Assembly: GCA_000482765.1 (NCBI GenBank)
Contig: AXWR01000011.1
Span: 21,587 to 85,586, forward strand
DNA from: Meiothermus taiwanensis DSM 14542
Lineage (GTDB): Bacteria > Deinococcota > Deinococci > Deinococcales > Thermaceae
Length of the DNA: 64,000 nucleotides
Direction: 5' to 3'
Made by a program: the position numbers and the translations under genes. The notes under the pieces are model-generated. The model had not been told where the DNA came from. It made no database searches and saw only the letters and a list, made by a program, of their open reading frames with translations. Positions 62,257 through 64,000 of this stretch are shown here, one piece after another (position 1 is the stretch's first letter; each line of letters starts with the position of its first letter).

Positions 62257-63411
62257 GTGTTCGAGTTTGCCATCACCGCCCAGTCCGGCAGGGCCCGCAC
62301 TGGGCTTTTTCACACCCCCCACGGCGTGGTGCAAACCCCCCTGTTCATGCCGGTGGGCACCCAGGGCAGCGTGAAGGGCCTCAGCCCCCGCGAGCTTAGG
62401 GAAATCGGTTCGCAGATCATTCTGGGCAACACCTACCACCTGCTCCTCAGGCCCGGCCCCGAGCGGGTACGGGCCCTGGGGGGGCTGCATAAATTCGCCG
62501 CCTACGACGGCCCCTGGCTCACCGACTCGGGCGGCTTCCAGGTGATGAGCCTGGGCGACCTGCGCAAAATTTCCGAGCAGGGCGTCACCTTCCGCAGCCA
62601 CCTCAACGGCGATCTGATCGAGCTCACCCCCGAGTACAGCATCCAGGTGCAGGAAGCCCTGGGGGCCGATATCATCATGGCCTTCGACGAGTGCCCGCCC
62701 TACCCCGCCACAACGGAATACTTGAAGGCCTCCATCGAACGTACTTTGCGCTGGCTCGAGCGCTGCCTTAAGGCCAAAACCCGCCCCGACCAGGCCCTGT
62801 TTGCCATTGCCCAGGGTGGGGTTGACCTGAAACTGCGCCGCTTCAGCGCCGAGGCCACGGTGGCTTTCGATACGCCCGGCTTTGCCATTGGCGGCCTGGC
62901 CGTGGGGGAGCCCAAGGAGGGAATGTACCCGGCGGTGGAGCTTTCCACCAGGCTGCTGCCCGAGCACAAGCCCCGCTACCTGATGGGGGTGGGCCACCCC
63001 GAGGACCTGGTGGCCGCGGTGGCGCTGGGGGTGGATATGTTCGACTGCGTCTACCCCACCCGCACCGGGCGCTTTGGCTATGCCCTGGTGCCCGAGGGGC
63101 GGCTCAACCTCAAGCTCTCGCGCTACCTCGACGACCCCCGCCCCATCGACCCCGCATGCGACTGCTACGCCTGCACCCACTACAGCCGGGCCTACCTGGC
63201 CCACCTGGTGCGGGCCGAGGAGATGCTGGCCCCCCGCATGATCTCGCTGCACAACCTGCGCTACCTGCACCGCCTGATGGAGGGTGCCCGCACGGCCATC
63301 CAGACCGGCAACTACGGCGAGTTTGCCCAGGACTTTGCTGGCCGACGTTTTGGACGTCAGATCCCAGGGTGGTTTACTCGAGCTCTCCAGGAAGGCGGGC
63401 ACTGGAACTAG
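62257..63411 (+). CDS. tgt: Queuine tRNA-ribosyltransferase
   Basis: A 384-residue TIM-barrel enzyme that exchanges guanine-34 for preQ1 in tRNAs with GUN anticodons. The active-site Asp of LTDSGGFQVMSL, the substrate loop FAIAQGGVD and GFAIGGLAVGEP, the nucleophile Asp in MFDCVYPTRTGRFG, and the zinc site CDCYACTHYSRAYLAHLV are all present. I chose the GTG at 62257 because the family begins there (FEFAITAQSGRARTG); upstream codons run through a repeat. Other queuosine genes are not in the window. Confidence 0.95.
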   Translation: MFEFAITAQSGRARTGLFHTPHGVVQTPLFMPVGTQGSVKGLSPRELREIGSQIILGNTYHLLLRPGPERVRALGGLHKFAAYDGPWLTDSGGFQVMSLGDLRKISEQGVTFRSHLNGDLIELTPEYSIQVQEALGADIIMAFDECPPYPATTEYLKASIERTLRWLERCLKAKTRPDQALFAIAQGGVDLKLRRFSAEATVAFDTPGFAIGGLAVGEPKEGMYPAVELSTRLLPEHKPRYLMGVGHPEDLVAAVALGVDMFDCVYPTRTGRFGYALVPEGRLNLKLSRYLDDPRPIDPACDCYACTHYSRAYLAHLVRAEEMLAPRMISLHNLRYLHRLMEGARTAIQTGNYGEFAQDFAGRRFGRQIPGWFTRALQEGGHWN

Positions 63412-63424
63412 GCCTGCATCACAG

Positions 63425-64000
63425 GTAAGAGACTGTCTTAAAACTCTTCCAGACGATATAATCACCTATGGAACCCAGAGAAAGCCGCTATCCGAGCGAC
63501 TTATCGGACAAGGAGTGGGCGATACTCGGGCCGTTGATGCCTGAACCCTCTTGGTACACTCATAGACCTAGAGAAAATAGCTGGCGGGAAATCCTCTATG
63601 GCATCTTCTACATCACCCGTGGGGGTTGCTCTTGCCGCACTGGAAAACCGTTTATCACTACTTTCGGCTGTGGCGTAAGAGTGGTTTCCTCGAGCGTCTG
63701 CACACCACATTGCGGGAGAAGACCCCTACCCGAGTGCGGGCAGTCTGGACAGCCAAAGCGTGAAGACCGGTGAAAAAGGGGGGTCAGGGGGTACGACGGT
63801 GGCAAGAAAATCAAGGGTCGTAGAGGGCTGGTGCTCAAAGTCAAGGTGCTGCCAGCCCAGATCACCGATGCTGAGGGTGGGAAAGTAGTGCTGCAAGCTG
63901 CTGGGGCCACCCAGAGAGATTGCTGCCATTTGTGGCTACAAACGCCGGTTCGAGGGGTGGGTCAAGACCACCTTGGGCTGGAGCGACCCGATGCTAACTT
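63425..64000 (+). mobile_element. Decayed IS5-type insertion sequence, cut by the window end
   Basis: GAGACTGTCTTAAAACTC at 63429-63446 looks like the left terminal inverted repeat. The transposase starts at the ATG at 63468 (RYPSDLSDKEWAILGPLMPEP, REILYGIFYITRGGCS) and then loses frame: the next pieces, such as FRLWRKSGFLERLHTTLREK, SQSVKTGEKGG and YDGGKKIKGRR, lie in other frames, and a part between the first helix-rich region and the DSQSVKT block is deleted. It is thus a non-functional DUF4096/IS5-group transposase. Confidence 0.85.

Noticed and set aside
61085..63465. Two long minus-strand frames opposite the lipoprotein and tgt genes
   Set aside because: Gly/His/Val-rich translations typical of antisense frames; tgt and the lipoprotein are well supported on the plus strand.

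Overview
The window reads as chromosomal DNA of a GC-rich thermophile of the Thermaceae, most likely Meiothermus. The grounds are Thermus-like proteins (an AspC almost identical in layout to the T. thermophilus enzyme, a PaaR-type operator in front of paaABCD), frequent GTG and TTG starts, tightly overlapping operons and very common CTCGAG hexamers. This is inference from the sequence alone; no database was searched.

Layout. 1-6.0 kb: the end of a truncated gene, aspC, a DUF402 protein, the phenylacetyl-CoA epoxidase genes paaABCD behind a PaaR-like operator, and a lipoprotein. 6.1-19.2 kb: a large minus-strand iron-acquisition island with five periplasmic binding proteins, two FecCD permeases, one FecE-type ATPase, a flavodoxin, a nitroreductase and an oligopeptide-type ATPase broken by a stop codon. 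19.4-24.4 kb: an AAA+/VWA pair, a YefM-YoeB toxin-antitoxin pair and a Pro/Gln-rich membrane protein. 24.5-27.8 kb: an EfeO-like protein plus an FTR1 iron permease. 27.8-29.2 kb: lutC and aroQ. 29.2-33.2 kb: a heme uptake and heme degradation operon. 33.5-35.0 kb: bioY-birA. 35.2-37.6 kb: a DUF1800/DUF1501 pair. 37.7-55.4 kb: a catabolic region. 55.5-64 kb: VanW-like, GGDEF, PlsY, sulfite-oxidase-like, fluoride exporter, two lipoproteins, tgt and a decayed IS5-type element cut off by the window end.

The most interesting part is 37.7-51.4 kb. A ten-gene minus-strand run reads suyA-suyB-slcC-comC, then a sugar-binding protein and two permeases, then an L-fucose-isomerase-like enzyme, a PfkB kinase and a LacD/YihT-like aldolase. 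Together these would import a sulfosugar (sulfoquinovose is the best guess), convert it by isomerase, kinase and aldolase to DHAP and sulfolactaldehyde, and convert sulfolactate to pyruvate and sulfite. The sulfolactaldehyde dehydrogenase and the transporter ATPase are not in the window. A Gfo/Idh/MocA protein at 37.7 kb, a candidate NAD-dependent sulfoquinovosidase, has in front of it a palindrome sharing ten bases with the palindrome between suyA and a GntR-family regulator gene.

The four iron or heme transcription units share one promoter design: an imperfect dyad (WTCC-N4-GGAW) directly upstream of TTGACT, 17-18 bases, then TANACT. I know no described operator of this form, and it may be the site of the iron regulator of this lineage. 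A family of interspersed repeats occurs in at least five intergenic regions.
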